Assembly (NCBI GenBank): GCA_017457955.1
Contig: JAFTGL010000005.1
Span: 1 to 64,000 of the forward strand
Source: Ruminococcus sp.
GTDB lineage: Bacteria > Bacillota > Clostridia > Oscillospirales > Acutalibacteraceae
Direction of reading: 5' to 3'
DNA: 64,000 nucleotides
Made by a program: the position numbers and the translations under genes. Positions 30,153 through 38,102 of this stretch are shown one piece after another; the first letter of the stretch is position 1, and each line of letters begins with the position of its first letter. The notes beneath the pieces are model-generated. The model had not been told where the DNA came from. It did no database searches and saw only the letters and a list, made by a program, of their open reading frames with translations.

Positions 30153-31217
30153 TGATTCTTTCAGCTGTTCCGCCCTCTGCGCGGTCACCAGCGCGTCGAT
30201 GATCTCATCGAGACCGCCGTTCATGATCTCGTCCAGCTTGTACAGCGTCAAGCCGATTCTATGATCGGTCACGCGGCTCTGCGGGAAATTATAAGTGCGG
30301 ATCTTCTCACTGCGGTCGCCTGAGCCGACCTGGGAGCGTCTGTCGGAGGCAATGGCTTCGTTCTGCTTATCCTGCTCCATTTTCAGCAGGCGGGATTTGA
30401 GCACCTTCATCGCCTTGTCCTTGTTCTTGTACTGCGACCGCTCGTCCTGACATTCCACCACCATGCCCGTGGGCTTGTGGGTGATACGGATCGCGGAAGA
30501 GGTCTTGTTGATATGCTGACCACCCGCGCCCGAGGAACGGAAGGTATCGATCTCGAGGTCGTTGGGGTTGATGTCCACTTCCACGTCGTCCGCTTCGGGC
30601 AGGACGGCGACCGTCGCCGCCGAGGTGTGGATACGCCCCGAGCTTTCGGTCTGGGGCACGCGCTGGACACGGTGGGTGCCCGACTCAAACTTGAAGCGGC
30701 TGTAGGCGCCCGCGCCGCTGACGATGAAGGAGACTTCCTTATAGCCGCCCAGTCCCGTTTCATTCAGGCTGACGACCTCTGTCTGATAGCCCTTTTTCTC
30801 GGCGTACATGCTGTACATACGGTAGAGGTCGTAGGCAAAGAGCGAGCTTTCCTCGCCGCCCGTACCGCCGCGGATCTCCACGATGACGTTGCGCTCGTCG
30901 TTGGGATCCTTCGGCAAAAGCAGGATCTTCAATTCTTCCTCGAGTACGGGTAAAGAACGCTTTGCTTCATCCAGCTCCGCGTTCGCCAGCTCCCGCAGTT
31001 CTTCATCCGCGGAGTTGTCCTCTAAGAGCATGAGGCTCTCTTCGATCGTGCTCTGCGCCGCTTGATACTCGCGGTATTTCTTCACCACAGGCTCGATCTG
31101 CGCGTATTCGAGCATGACCTTGCGGTAGGTCTCAGGATCGGACACGACGTCCGGCTCATACATCCGCTTCTCGAGCTCATTGTATCGCTTGTCAAATATC
31201 TCTAATCTGCTGAACAT
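30141..31217 (-). CDS. prfA: Peptide chain release factor 1
   Basis: RF1 reads UAA and UAG and triggers peptide release. The 358 residues contain the catalytic GGQ loop (SSGAGGQHINKTSSAIRITH) and the RF1-type codon-recognition region with RVPQTESSGRIHTS. The N-terminal alpha domain (1-105) is complete. The last codons (MRN and TAG) are formed by the end of repeat element copy 3, so the natural tail was probably replaced by the insertion. It starts 3 bases after the DUF951 stop. prmC, often next to prfA, is not here. Confidence 0.96.
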   Translation of the reverse strand: MFSRLEIFDKRYNELEKRMYEPDVVSDPETYRKVMLEYAQIEPVVKKYREYQAAQSTIEESLMLLEDNSADEELRELANAELDEAKRSLPVLEEELKILLLPKDPNDERNVIVEIRGGTGGEESSLFAYDLYRMYSMYAEKKGYQTEVVSLNETGLGGYKEVSFIVSGAGAYSRFKFESGTHRVQRVPQTESSGRIHTSAATVAVLPEADDVEVDINPNDLEIDTFRSSGAGGQHINKTSSAIRITHKPTGMVVECQDERSQYKNKDKAMKVLKSRLLKMEQDKQNEAIASDRRSQVGSGDRSEKIRTYNFPQSRVTDHRIGLTLYKLDEIMNGGLDEIIDALVTAQRAEQLKESMRN

Positions 31218-31220
31218 ACA

Positions 31221-31424
31221 TTATCCTTTGATACTGATTTTTTCCAAGTCCCGATATACTTCCCGTATATTGTGCTCGACCTTTTTGCGGGGAACCATGA
31301 CCTCCCGACCGCAGCCGAGACAGCGGATCTTGAAGTCCATCCCGACGCGCAGGACAGCAAAACGGTGATTCCCGCAGGGGTGGGGCTTTTTCATGACGAG
31401 CTCGTCGTTCACACGAATATCCAT
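31221..31424 (-). CDS. DUF951 family protein
   Basis: A 67-residue cytoplasmic protein typical of Firmicutes: MDIRVNDELVMKKPHPCGNH, then MDFKIRCLGCGREVMVPRKK. A C...CxxC set with histidine suggests a small zinc ribbon, possibly binding nucleic acid. GGAGGG precedes the ATG at 31424; a longer frame upstream is not supported. It heads the prfA operon. No function has been established for the family. Confidence 0.85.
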   Translation of the reverse strand: MDIRVNDELVMKKPHPCGNHRFAVLRVGMDFKIRCLGCGREVMVPRKKVEHNIREVYRDLEKISIKG

Positions 31425-31450
31425 AGAACCCTCCGAATACATACTGATAT

Positions 31451-31479
31451 AGTATACCATATACAGGAAAAAAATGCAA
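31451..31479 (-). promoter_or_regulatory. Promoter of DUF951-prfA operon
   Basis: TTGCAT, 17 bases, TATACT on the minus strand. Confidence 0.7.
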
Positions 31480-31517
31480 ATACTCTTTGCTACATCTTGT
31501 GAAATGCTATCAAACTC

Positions 31518-31546
31518 TTGACTATATATAGTTTTTAGAGTAGAAT
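31518..31546 (+). promoter_or_regulatory. Promoter of the phosphatase/sulfatase-like gene
   Basis: TTGACT, 17 bases, TAGAAT. The leader holds a hairpin (GGTCGGC with GCCGATC) shortly before the start codon. Confidence 0.65.
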
Positions 31547-31627
31547 ATAGAGTGATAATTTATATGCATATCATCTAAAAAACGGTCGGCAATAACAGCC
31601 GATCGGGTTTCAATGAAAAGGTACATT

Positions 31628-33688
31628 ATGGAAGATAAACATTTATCTGTCAAACATCGCTTTGCCTTCGGCGCGCTGGTCGCGGCATTCTTCGCCTCTA
31701 CCCTGCTCGTTTACGGACCGCTTTCACTGTACGTGAACGGCAACGACGAGATGTGGTTCAGCTTCCGCTCACTGCTCTCGCCTGTCATACTCGTCGCGCT
31801 GATCGGCTTTACCGTCATGACGGTACTGCTGTCCCTGCCGAAAGGCGGGATCCACAAGATCCTCTGCTGTCTGATCTTCGGCGTCTCGCTGGGGCTGTAT
31901 ATCCAGTGCGGCTTCTTCAACATCAGCTACGGCTCGGGCGTGCTGGACGGCTCCCAGATCGCGTGGAAGGACTACACCACCTACGGCGCGATCGACTCCG
32001 CGATGTGGGCGGCGTGTATCGCCCTGCCCTTCGCGCTGTACATGGTTTTCAAGCGTTCATGGCGGCATATCCTCATGGTCACCGCCGTCTTTCTCATGCT
32101 TATGCAGGTGGGCGGGCTGGCGGTCAACCTCTACCAGAACCAGAACTCGCTGAACAAGCTCAGCCATGAGGTCACCGTTGACGGCATGTATGAGCTGTCC
32201 GACACCGACAACACCCTTGTCTTTATCCTCGGCTCGATGGACAAGAGCTACTATGACAGCTACAAGGAGTCCCATCCCGAGATCGAAGAACAGCTGAAGG
32301 GCTTCACCGAATACGAAAACGTCCTCGGCACAGGCTCCGATTCTCTTGTCTCCGTACCGTCCATGCTGACGGGCGAGGTCTATAAAAAGGAAACCAAATA
32401 CACCCGCTTCATCGACAACGCGTGGAACACCTACAACGCCTATGACGTGCTCGACAAGAACGGAGTAGATACGCGCATTTACTCCGACGACAAGTATTTC
32501 GGCAACGCCGCCGTGCGCAAGGTGGAGAACATTGCCGACCGCGCGCAGGACAGCGAGGCATACCAAGTCATCGGCAACACCATGTACCGCTACACGATGT
32601 ACAATGCCGTGCCCCACTACTTAAAACAGCTTTTCTGGATGAGCCTGAACGACTACTCGTCCTTCAAGAGCAACAGCACCTACACCCCGGGCAACGACGA
32701 TAAGTTCTACGCCGATTTTGAGAGTAATGGCGGCTTCACCTACACCGACGATTACGACGCCGCGGTGCGTATCTATGACCTCAAGGGCGCTGAGCGCCCC
32801 TACCGTCTGACTGCCACAGCCGAAAAGGATACCGACGGCACCAGCCTCGACGAGCAGATCGAGGGCGAGTTCTACATCATCCTGCAGATGATCGACGACC
32901 TCAAGGAAAACGGCAAGTTCGACAACGCACGTATCATCATCACTGCCGACAACGGCGACAAGGAGATCAACCAGCGGCCCGTCCTTCTCTACAAGGACAA
33001 GGGCAGCAAGGAAGCCTACAAAACCAGCACGGCGCCTGTATCTCTCTTTGACCTGCCCGCGACCCTTGCCTCCACCGTCACCGACGATTACAAGGATATC
33101 GGCACGGGAGTGAGCTTCAAGGACGCGGAAAAATCCCCGTGGAACCGCCGCCGCTTCTTCTACCTCAACACCGGCTCGAACGCCGAGTCCCGCATCGAGG
33201 AATACAAGACCAACTCCCCTGCCATCGGCAAGGATGAACTGAAGCTGGTCAAAAGCTATTACATCAACGGCGGCAAGATCGACAACTACATCCTCGGCAC
33301 GGAGCTGACCTTCACCGAGGACGAGACCGCCGCTATCTACTGCAAGGACGGCTTCGGTCACACCAACGGCTGGCGCACGATCATCAACGCGACCTCCGCG
33401 ACAATGGAGATCCCCATCGAGGACATCCCCGAGAACATCGAGGATATGCACGCCTACTTCAACGTGCTGAACATCTATGAAGAGACGCAGTGCGTCATCA
33501 GCGCCAACGGCGAAGAGGTCTACTCCGGCAGACTCACCTCCGACGTCCGCGCCAACGGTCTGAACTTCCTGATCCCCGCCGACGTCATCGGCAGAGACAA
33601 GACCGTCACCCTCACCTTCTCCTTCCCCGAGCTCAGTGAGGACACCGACGTCATTGCACTGACGTCGTTCAAGATCTATACGCAATAA
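31628..33688 (+). CDS. Membrane protein with alkaline-phosphatase/sulfatase-like domain
   Basis: A 686-residue protein. The first 160 residues hold about five TM helices, followed by a large extracellular domain. This recalls LTA synthases and phosphoethanolamine transferases: NTLVFILGSMDKSYYDSY at the first metal site, GSDSLVSVPSMLTGE at the nucleophile position, and ARIIITADNGDKE near the second metal site. Two usual residues differ: the nucleophile seems to be Ser instead of Thr, and the D-H-G motif reads D-N-G. Activity is therefore uncertain. The last 130 residues form a beta-rich domain. It may modify surface glycans or lipids. The ATG at 31628 (AAAAGG upstream) is preferred over 31613. 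Confidence 0.75.
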   Translation: MEDKHLSVKHRFAFGALVAAFFASTLLVYGPLSLYVNGNDEMWFSFRSLLSPVILVALIGFTVMTVLLSLPKGGIHKILCCLIFGVSLGLYIQCGFFNISYGSGVLDGSQIAWKDYTTYGAIDSAMWAACIALPFALYMVFKRSWRHILMVTAVFLMLMQVGGLAVNLYQNQNSLNKLSHEVTVDGMYELSDTDNTLVFILGSMDKSYYDSYKESHPEIEEQLKGFTEYENVLGTGSDSLVSVPSMLTGEVYKKETKYTRFIDNAWNTYNAYDVLDKNGVDTRIYSDDKYFGNAAVRKVENIADRAQDSEAYQVIGNTMYRYTMYNAVPHYLKQLFWMSLNDYSSFKSNSTYTPGNDDKFYADFESNGGFTYTDDYDAAVRIYDLKGAERPYRLTATAEKDTDGTSLDEQIEGEFYIILQMIDDLKENGKFDNARIIITADNGDKEINQRPVLLYKDKGSKEAYKTSTAPVSLFDLPATLASTVTDDYKDIGTGVSFKDAEKSPWNRRRFFYLNTGSNAESRIEEYKTNSPAIGKDELKLVKSYYINGGKIDNYILGTELTFTEDETAAIYCKDGFGHTNGWRTIINATSATMEIPIEDIPENIEDMHAYFNVLNIYEETQCVISANGEEVYSGRLTSDVRANGLNFLIPADVIGRDKTVTLTFSFPELSEDTDVIALTSFKIYTQ

Positions 33689-33722
33689 GATCATCGTTAA
33701 CATTTCAATCACAACAAGAACA

Positions 33723-33752
33723 GGAGCGCTTCACTCGAAGCGCTCCCTTTTT
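33723..33752 (+). terminator. Terminator
   Basis: GGAGCGCTTC pairs with GAAGCGCTCC around ACTC, followed by CTTTTTC. Confidence 0.92.
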
Positions 33753-33759
33753 CATTAGA

Positions 33760-33789
33760 AAAGGTTCCGTACCGAAGCACGGAACCTTT
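33760..33789 (-). terminator. Terminator of the nagB-glmM operon
   Basis: An 11-bp stem (AAAGGTTCCGT with ACGGAACCTTT) 20 bases after the glmM stop; the minus strand continues with TTCTAATG. Confidence 0.75.
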
Positions 33790-33808
33790 GATACTATTCA
33801 GACAAAAA

Positions 33809-35155
33809 TCAGGCTAAATGACCGTTTTTCTTGATAATGTCGATGACCTGATCGACATACTTCTCGCAGATCTCGTCACTTCCTGCCTCGACCATGACGC
33901 GGATGACAGGCTCGGTGCCGCTCTCGCGGACAAGGATTCTGCCGTCGTCGCCTAGCTCCTCGGTGACCTTCTTGACAGCCGCCTGGACGTCGGGGTCATT
34001 CTGCGCGTCGGGCTTCGACTTCACGCGGACATTCTTCAATACCTGCGGATAGAAAACGCAGGGAGCCGCCAGCTCGCTCATGGGCTTCTCCTTCGCCAGC
34101 ATGACCTCCATCATCTTGAGAGAGGTGAGGATGCCGTCGCCGGTGGTGGCGTACTTGCTGAAGATGATGTGACCGCTCTGTTCGCCGCCGATACGGTTGC
34201 CGGTCTGCACCATGTTCTCATAAACGTACTTGTCGCCGACCTTGGTCTTGTCGTACTCGATGCCGACCTTGTCGAGCGCCTTGTACAGACCGAAGTTACT
34301 CATAATGGTGGTGACGACCTTGTTGTTTAAGAGCTTTCCGCGCTCCTTCATATATAGACCGTAGACATAGAGGATGTGGTCGCCGGTGACGACGTTGCCC
34401 TTCTCGTCCACGCACAGGCAGCGGTCAGCGTCGCCGTCATAGGCAAAGCCGATATCCAGCCCCTTCTCGACCACAAACTTCTGTAAGTGCTCAATGTGGG
34501 TGGAGCCGCAGTCGGTGTTGATATTGTAGCCGTCGGGAGCGTCGTTCATGACGTAGGTCTTTGCGCCCAGCGCGTTGAACACACCCTTCGCGATCTGCCA
34601 TGCCGCGCCGTTGGCGACATCTAAGCCCACCTTTACGCCCTTGAAGCTGTATTTGCTCATGGAGATCAGGTAGCCGATGTAGCGGTTGCGTCCCTCGACA
34701 TAGTCAACGGTTCTGCCGATAGCGTCGCGCTCAGCGACGGGAATGTCGATCTTGCCGTCGATATATTCCTCTACCTTTAAGAGGGTCTCTTCCTCCATCT
34801 TCTCGCCGTTGCCGTTGAGCACCTTGATGCCGTTGTCATAGTAGGGGTTGTGAGAAGCGGAGATCATGATACCGCAGTCAAAGTCGTCGATACGGGTGAT
34901 GTAAGCGACGGAGGGGGTGGTGGTGACGTGCATGATGTAAGCGTCAGCGCCGCTTGCCATCAGACCGGTGCACAGCGCGTACTCGAACATGTACGAAGAA
35001 CGTCTGGTGTCCTTACCGATCAGCACCTTCGCCTTTTTGCCCTGATTCGCGCCGTAGTACCAGCCGAGGAAACGGCCGATCTTGATGGCGTGGTCAAAGG
35101 TCAGATCCTTGTTGGCTTCACCGCGGAAGCCGTCTGTACCGAAATACTTGCCCAT
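33809..35155 (-). CDS. glmM: Phosphoglucosamine mutase
   Basis: Converts glucosamine-6-phosphate to glucosamine-1-phosphate for UDP-GlcNAc. The 448 residues include the phosphoserine loop ISASHNPYYDNGIK, the metal-binding loop FAYDGDADRCLCVD, the sugar loop GGEQSGHIIF and the phosphate-binding RESGTEPVIRVM. The start MGKYFGTDGFRG is typical. It begins 5 bases after the acyltransferase stop, with AGAGG as RBS. It is the third gene of the ribozyme-led operon, which places all GlcN6P-handling steps under one control. Confidence 0.96.
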   Translation of the reverse strand: MGKYFGTDGFRGEANKDLTFDHAIKIGRFLGWYYGANQGKKAKVLIGKDTRRSSYMFEYALCTGLMASGADAYIMHVTTTPSVAYITRIDDFDCGIMISASHNPYYDNGIKVLNGNGEKMEEETLLKVEEYIDGKIDIPVAERDAIGRTVDYVEGRNRYIGYLISMSKYSFKGVKVGLDVANGAAWQIAKGVFNALGAKTYVMNDAPDGYNINTDCGSTHIEHLQKFVVEKGLDIGFAYDGDADRCLCVDEKGNVVTGDHILYVYGLYMKERGKLLNNKVVTTIMSNFGLYKALDKVGIEYDKTKVGDKYVYENMVQTGNRIGGEQSGHIIFSKYATTGDGILTSLKMMEVMLAKEKPMSELAAPCVFYPQVLKNVRVKSKPDAQNDPDVQAAVKKVTEELGDDGRILVRESGTEPVIRVMVEAGSDEICEKYVDQVIDIIKKNGHLA

Positions 35156-35160
35156 TTTGA

Positions 35161-35817
35161 TTACCTCTTTTCTACGATCTCGCCGCTGTTTTTGTAAATG
35201 CAGTTCTCCGGAACCACGCCGCGCACGCAGGAGGTCGGATAGACGTTAGAGTGTCTGCCGATCACGGTGCCGGGGTTGCAGACGGCGTTGCAGCCGACCT
35301 CGACATAGTCGCCGAGCATCGCGCCGAATTTTTTGAGACCGGTCTCGATCTTCTCGGTGCCGTTATGTACCACGACGAGCTGCTTGTCGGACTTGACGTT
35401 CGAGGTGATGGAACCCGCGCCCATGTGGGAGAAGTAACCGAGGATCGAGTCGCCGACGTAGTTGTAATGCGGGGTCTGCACGTGGTCGAACAGGATGACG
35501 TTCTTTAATTCCGCGGAGTTGCCGACGACGCAGTCAGCGCCGACCAGAGCCGAGCCGCGGATGAAAGCGCACTGGCGCACCTCGGTGTTCGGGCCGATGA
35601 TGCAGGGAGCGCCGAGATAAGCGGAATCAAAAACCTTGGCGGTCTTGTGGACCCAGACCTGGGGAGCACGCTCCTCATAGTCGTCGCCCAGCGTCGCGCC
35701 GAGTTCGATGATCATGTCCTTGATACCCTTCAGCGCTTCCCACGGATAGGTAAATCGGGAAAGATAATCCTTCGCGAGGGTGTGGTCAAGGTCATATAAA
35801 TCCTTGATAGTATACAT
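35161..35817 (-). CDS. Left-handed beta-helix acyltransferase, GlmU C-domain-like
   Basis: A 218-residue hexapeptide-repeat protein without a nucleotidyltransferase domain. The motif GNSAELKNVILFDHVQTPHY, then NYVGDSILGYFSHMGAGS and NVKSD, parallels the acetyltransferase part of GlmU. There the histidine before Y-x-G-D is catalytic. It most likely acetylates glucosamine-1-phosphate or a related sugar phosphate. Its ATG overlaps the nagB stop (TAATG) and glmM follows 5 bases later, so all three are coupled. A longer frame extends into nagB but has no RBS. A separate uridylyltransferase would be needed elsewhere. Confidence 0.85.
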   Translation of the reverse strand: MYTIKDLYDLDHTLAKDYLSRFTYPWEALKGIKDMIIELGATLGDDYEERAPQVWVHKTAKVFDSAYLGAPCIIGPNTEVRQCAFIRGSALVGADCVVGNSAELKNVILFDHVQTPHYNYVGDSILGYFSHMGAGSITSNVKSDKQLVVVHNGTEKIETGLKKFGAMLGDYVEVGCNAVCNPGTVIGRHSNVYPTSCVRGVVPENCIYKNSGEIVEKR

Positions 35818-36608
35818 TAAAGTCTCTCCTTCTTCTCGATATCGAGGAAGTATTTGTAAGCGCCGACGGTCAGCTCGTCGCAGGCAGCCTCGTCGCAGGC
35901 GATGATCGCGCCGTTGTGCATCTGCAGAGCGGAACAGGTCCACTTGTGGCTGACAGAGCCCTCTACGGTCTCAGCCAGCGCCTTCGCCTTATTGTGACCG
36001 TTGATGAGGATGAGAACTTCCTTACTGTCGGTAACGGTGCCTACGCCGACAGACAGCGCCTGAGCGGGAACAGCCTCGGGATCGTTGCCGAAGAAGCGGG
36101 AGTTCACGATGCGGGTGTCGGTGGTCAGGTTGCGGACGCCGGTGCGGGAAGAAAGGCTGGTGAACGGCTCATTGAACGCGATGTGACCGTCAACGCCGAT
36201 ACCGCCCATGAACAGGTCGATGCCGCCGTAGGATGCGATCTTCTCTTCATAGCGAGCGCACTCGCCCTCGGGATCGTCGGTCATGCCGTTGAGGATGTTG
36301 ATGTTCTCGGGCTTCATGTCGACGAGGTGATCGAAGAAGTTGTCGTGCATGAAGTACCAGTAGCTCTGGTCGTGCTCGTGAGGCAGACCGAGGTATTCGT
36401 CCATGTTAAAGGTGACGACGTTCTTAAAGCTGACCTCGCCCGCCTGATTCATGCGCGCCAGTTCCTTGTAAACGCCGATGGGCGAAGAACCGGTCGGCAG
36501 GCCGAGGATAAAGGGGCGATCCTCTTTGTGGTTGTTGATCTTCCTGGCGATGTAATCCGCAGCCCATTTGCACATCTTATCATAATTGTCCTGAATAATA
36601 ACTCTCAT
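35817..36608 (-). CDS. nagB: Glucosamine-6-phosphate deaminase/isomerase
   Basis: Interconverts glucosamine-6-phosphate and fructose-6-phosphate plus ammonia. The 263 residues contain [27 protein letters not shown] (catalytic Asp), [14 protein letters not shown] (catalytic His) and [11 protein letters not shown]. Start [12 protein letters not shown] at 36608 follows GGAGGT. The gene usually serves catabolism, but here a glmS-type ribozyme lies in its leader and glmM follows in the operon. I infer that it may make GlcN6P from fructose-6-phosphate and ammonia in place of GlmS. No nagA or sugar transporter gene is near. Confidence 0.95.
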   Translation of the reverse strand: MRVIIQDNYDKMCKWAADYIARKINNHKEDRPFILGLPTGSSPIGVYKELARMNQAGEVSFKNVVTFNMDEYLGLPHEHDQSYWYFMHDNFFDHLVDMKPENINILNGMTDDPEGECARYEEKIASYGGIDLFMGGIGVDGHIAFNEPFTSLSSRTGVRNLTTDTRIVNSRFFGNDPEAVPAQALSVGVGTVTDSKEVLILINGHNKAKALAETVEGSVSHKWTCSALQMHNGAIIACDEAACDELTVGAYKYFLDIEKKERL

Positions 36609-36694
36609 AATATACCTCCGTAAATATCGGTAAAGTTTATTTTTTATATAAGCGACAGGAGAACCTCTGTTACAGTGTTGATTCTGCTTTTTCC

Positions 36695-36834
36695 TTTCTC
36701 CCTTACGACCCGCCGTGCTGAAAATATATAAATATACCTTCTTTTCCCAAAACGCTTCAGCACACAGCCGTGACAGCATCCGCCGAATCTTTCGATCGCT
36801 GCCAACCTCGTCAACCCATTACGGTCCCGGCGCT
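36695..36834 (-). ncRNA. glmS-type self-cleaving ribozyme in the nagB leader
   Basis: The minus strand reads AGCGCC at the expected cleavage site (between 36834 and 36833). It continues with a short P1 (GACC/GGTT), GTTGACGAGG, the P2 arm TGGCAGC, ATCGAAAGATTCGGCGGATG, and the closing arm GCTGTCA. These are the conserved core pieces of glmS ribozymes in correct order. A further stem (GTGCTGAA with TTCAGCAC, 36715-36763) follows in the P3 position. GlcN6P would trigger cleavage and lower expression of the operon. The 3' border is approximate. Confidence 0.85.
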
Positions 36835-36915
36835 AATAAACCCCTTATCCTCCTTCCGCAAGGCTATTTTACATCATCGGGCAGTCATATCATATATATG
36901 TACCCAATCGTCAAA

Positions 36916-36944
36916 AGTTTACCATATATATAGGGAAAAGTCAA
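36916..36944 (-). promoter_or_regulatory. Promoter of the ribozyme-nagB operon
   Basis: TTGACT, 17 bases, TAAACT on the minus strand. A second candidate lies at 36887-36914 (TTGACG, 16 bases, TGATAT), nearer the ribozyme. Confidence 0.6.
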
Positions 36945-36971
36945 GAAAAAAGGCTCTCCGGACGGAGAGCC
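36945..36971 (-). terminator. Terminator of galE
   Basis: GGCTCTCC pairs with GGAGAGCC around four bases; the minus strand continues with six T. Confidence 0.9.
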
Positions 36972-36991
36972 GAAATCTTCTGTTTTTATCA

Positions 36992-37999
36992 TCAATATCC
37001 CTGCGGATTGTTCTTCTGCCAGTTCCAGCTGTCGCGGCACATTTCGTCGATGCCGTACTGCGCTGTCCAGCCGAGCTCCTCTTTCGCTTTGGAAGCGTCC
37101 GCGTAGCACTCCGCGATATCGCCCGCGCGGCGGGGCTTGATATCGTAGGGGATCTCGATGTCGTTGACTTTCATGAACGCCTTGACGATATCCAGCACGC
37201 TGTAGCCGACGCCGGTGCCGAGGTTGAAGATCTCCGTGCCCTTGTGCGCGGCGGCATACTCGATGGCTTTCAGGTGACCCTTCGCCAGATCCACGACATG
37301 GATGTAATCACGCACGCCGGTGCCGTCGGGGGTGGGATAATCGTTGCCGAACACGCCGAGACGCGGCAGTTTGCCGACCGCTACCTGCGTGATATAGGGC
37401 ATGAGGTTGTTCGGGATACCGTTGGGATTCTCGCCGATCAGTCCGCTTTTGTGCGCACCGATGGGATTGAAGTAGCGCAGCAGCACCACGCTCAGCTCCT
37501 TGTCGGCAGACGCGGCGTCGGTCAGGATCTGCTCGTTCATGTACTTTGTCCAGCCGTAAGGATTGGTGCACGAGGTCGGCATTCCCTCTTTGAGCGGCAC
37601 TTCCTCGGGAATACCGTAAACGGTCGCCGAAGAACTGAACACGATATTGTTCACGCCGTGCTTCTTCATCACTTCCAGAAGCGTCAGCGTAGTGTCGATA
37701 TTGTTGCGATAGTAGCGCACGGGGATCGCACAGCTCTCGCCCACCGCTTTCAGACCCGCGAAGTGTACCACGGCGTCGAAGTTCTCTTTCTCAAACATCG
37801 CGTCCACCGCGGCGTTGTCTGCGACGTCCAGCTCATAGAACGCGGGACGCTTGCCTGTGATGGTCTCGATGCGGTCGATGACCTTCGGGGAGCTGTTGTC
37901 GAGGTTGTCGGCGATGACGACCTCATACCCCGCTTCCAGCATTTCCACGGCGGTATGGCTGCCGATATAGCCCGCACCGCCTGTCAGTAAAACTTTCAT
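36992..37999 (-). CDS. galE: UDP-glucose 4-epimerase
   Basis: Short-chain dehydrogenase of 335 residues that interconverts UDP-glucose and UDP-galactose. It shows LLTGGAGYIGSHTAVEM (NAD binding), VVHFAGLKAVGES, FSSSATVYG and the catalytic NPYGWTKYM (Y-x-x-x-K). The C-terminal substrate region ends SWNWQKNNPQGY. AGGAGGCTG precedes the ATG. It lies behind the PglF-like gene on the same strand, separated by a small inverted repeat, so both may serve surface polysaccharide supply. Confidence 0.96.
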   Translation of the reverse strand: MKVLLTGGAGYIGSHTAVEMLEAGYEVVIADNLDNSSPKVIDRIETITGKRPAFYELDVADNAAVDAMFEKENFDAVVHFAGLKAVGESCAIPVRYYRNNIDTTLTLLEVMKKHGVNNIVFSSSATVYGIPEEVPLKEGMPTSCTNPYGWTKYMNEQILTDAASADKELSVVLLRYFNPIGAHKSGLIGENPNGIPNNLMPYITQVAVGKLPRLGVFGNDYPTPDGTGVRDYIHVVDLAKGHLKAIEYAAAHKGTEIFNLGTGVGYSVLDIVKAFMKVNDIEIPYDIKPRRAGDIAECYADASKAKEELGWTAQYGIDEMCRDSWNWQKNNPQGY

Positions 38000-38014
38000 G
38001 TCAGCCTCCTCTGC

Positions 38015-38102
38015 CGAATGAAGAACTAAGAAGTATGAAATAAGAAATAACCGTCTTTTTCAAAGCTCTTCTTTTTTCTCAGTTCTTATTTCTTAACTCT
38101 TA
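38015..38102. repeat. Intercistronic inverted repeat, copy 4 (different sequence)
   Basis: Ends are made of AAGAACTAAGAA/AAATAAGAAATAA units and their inverse (TTCTTATTTCTTAACTCTTAG). Same design and place as copies 1-3 but with other units. It starts exactly at the TAA stop of the PglF-like gene. Confidence 0.7.
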
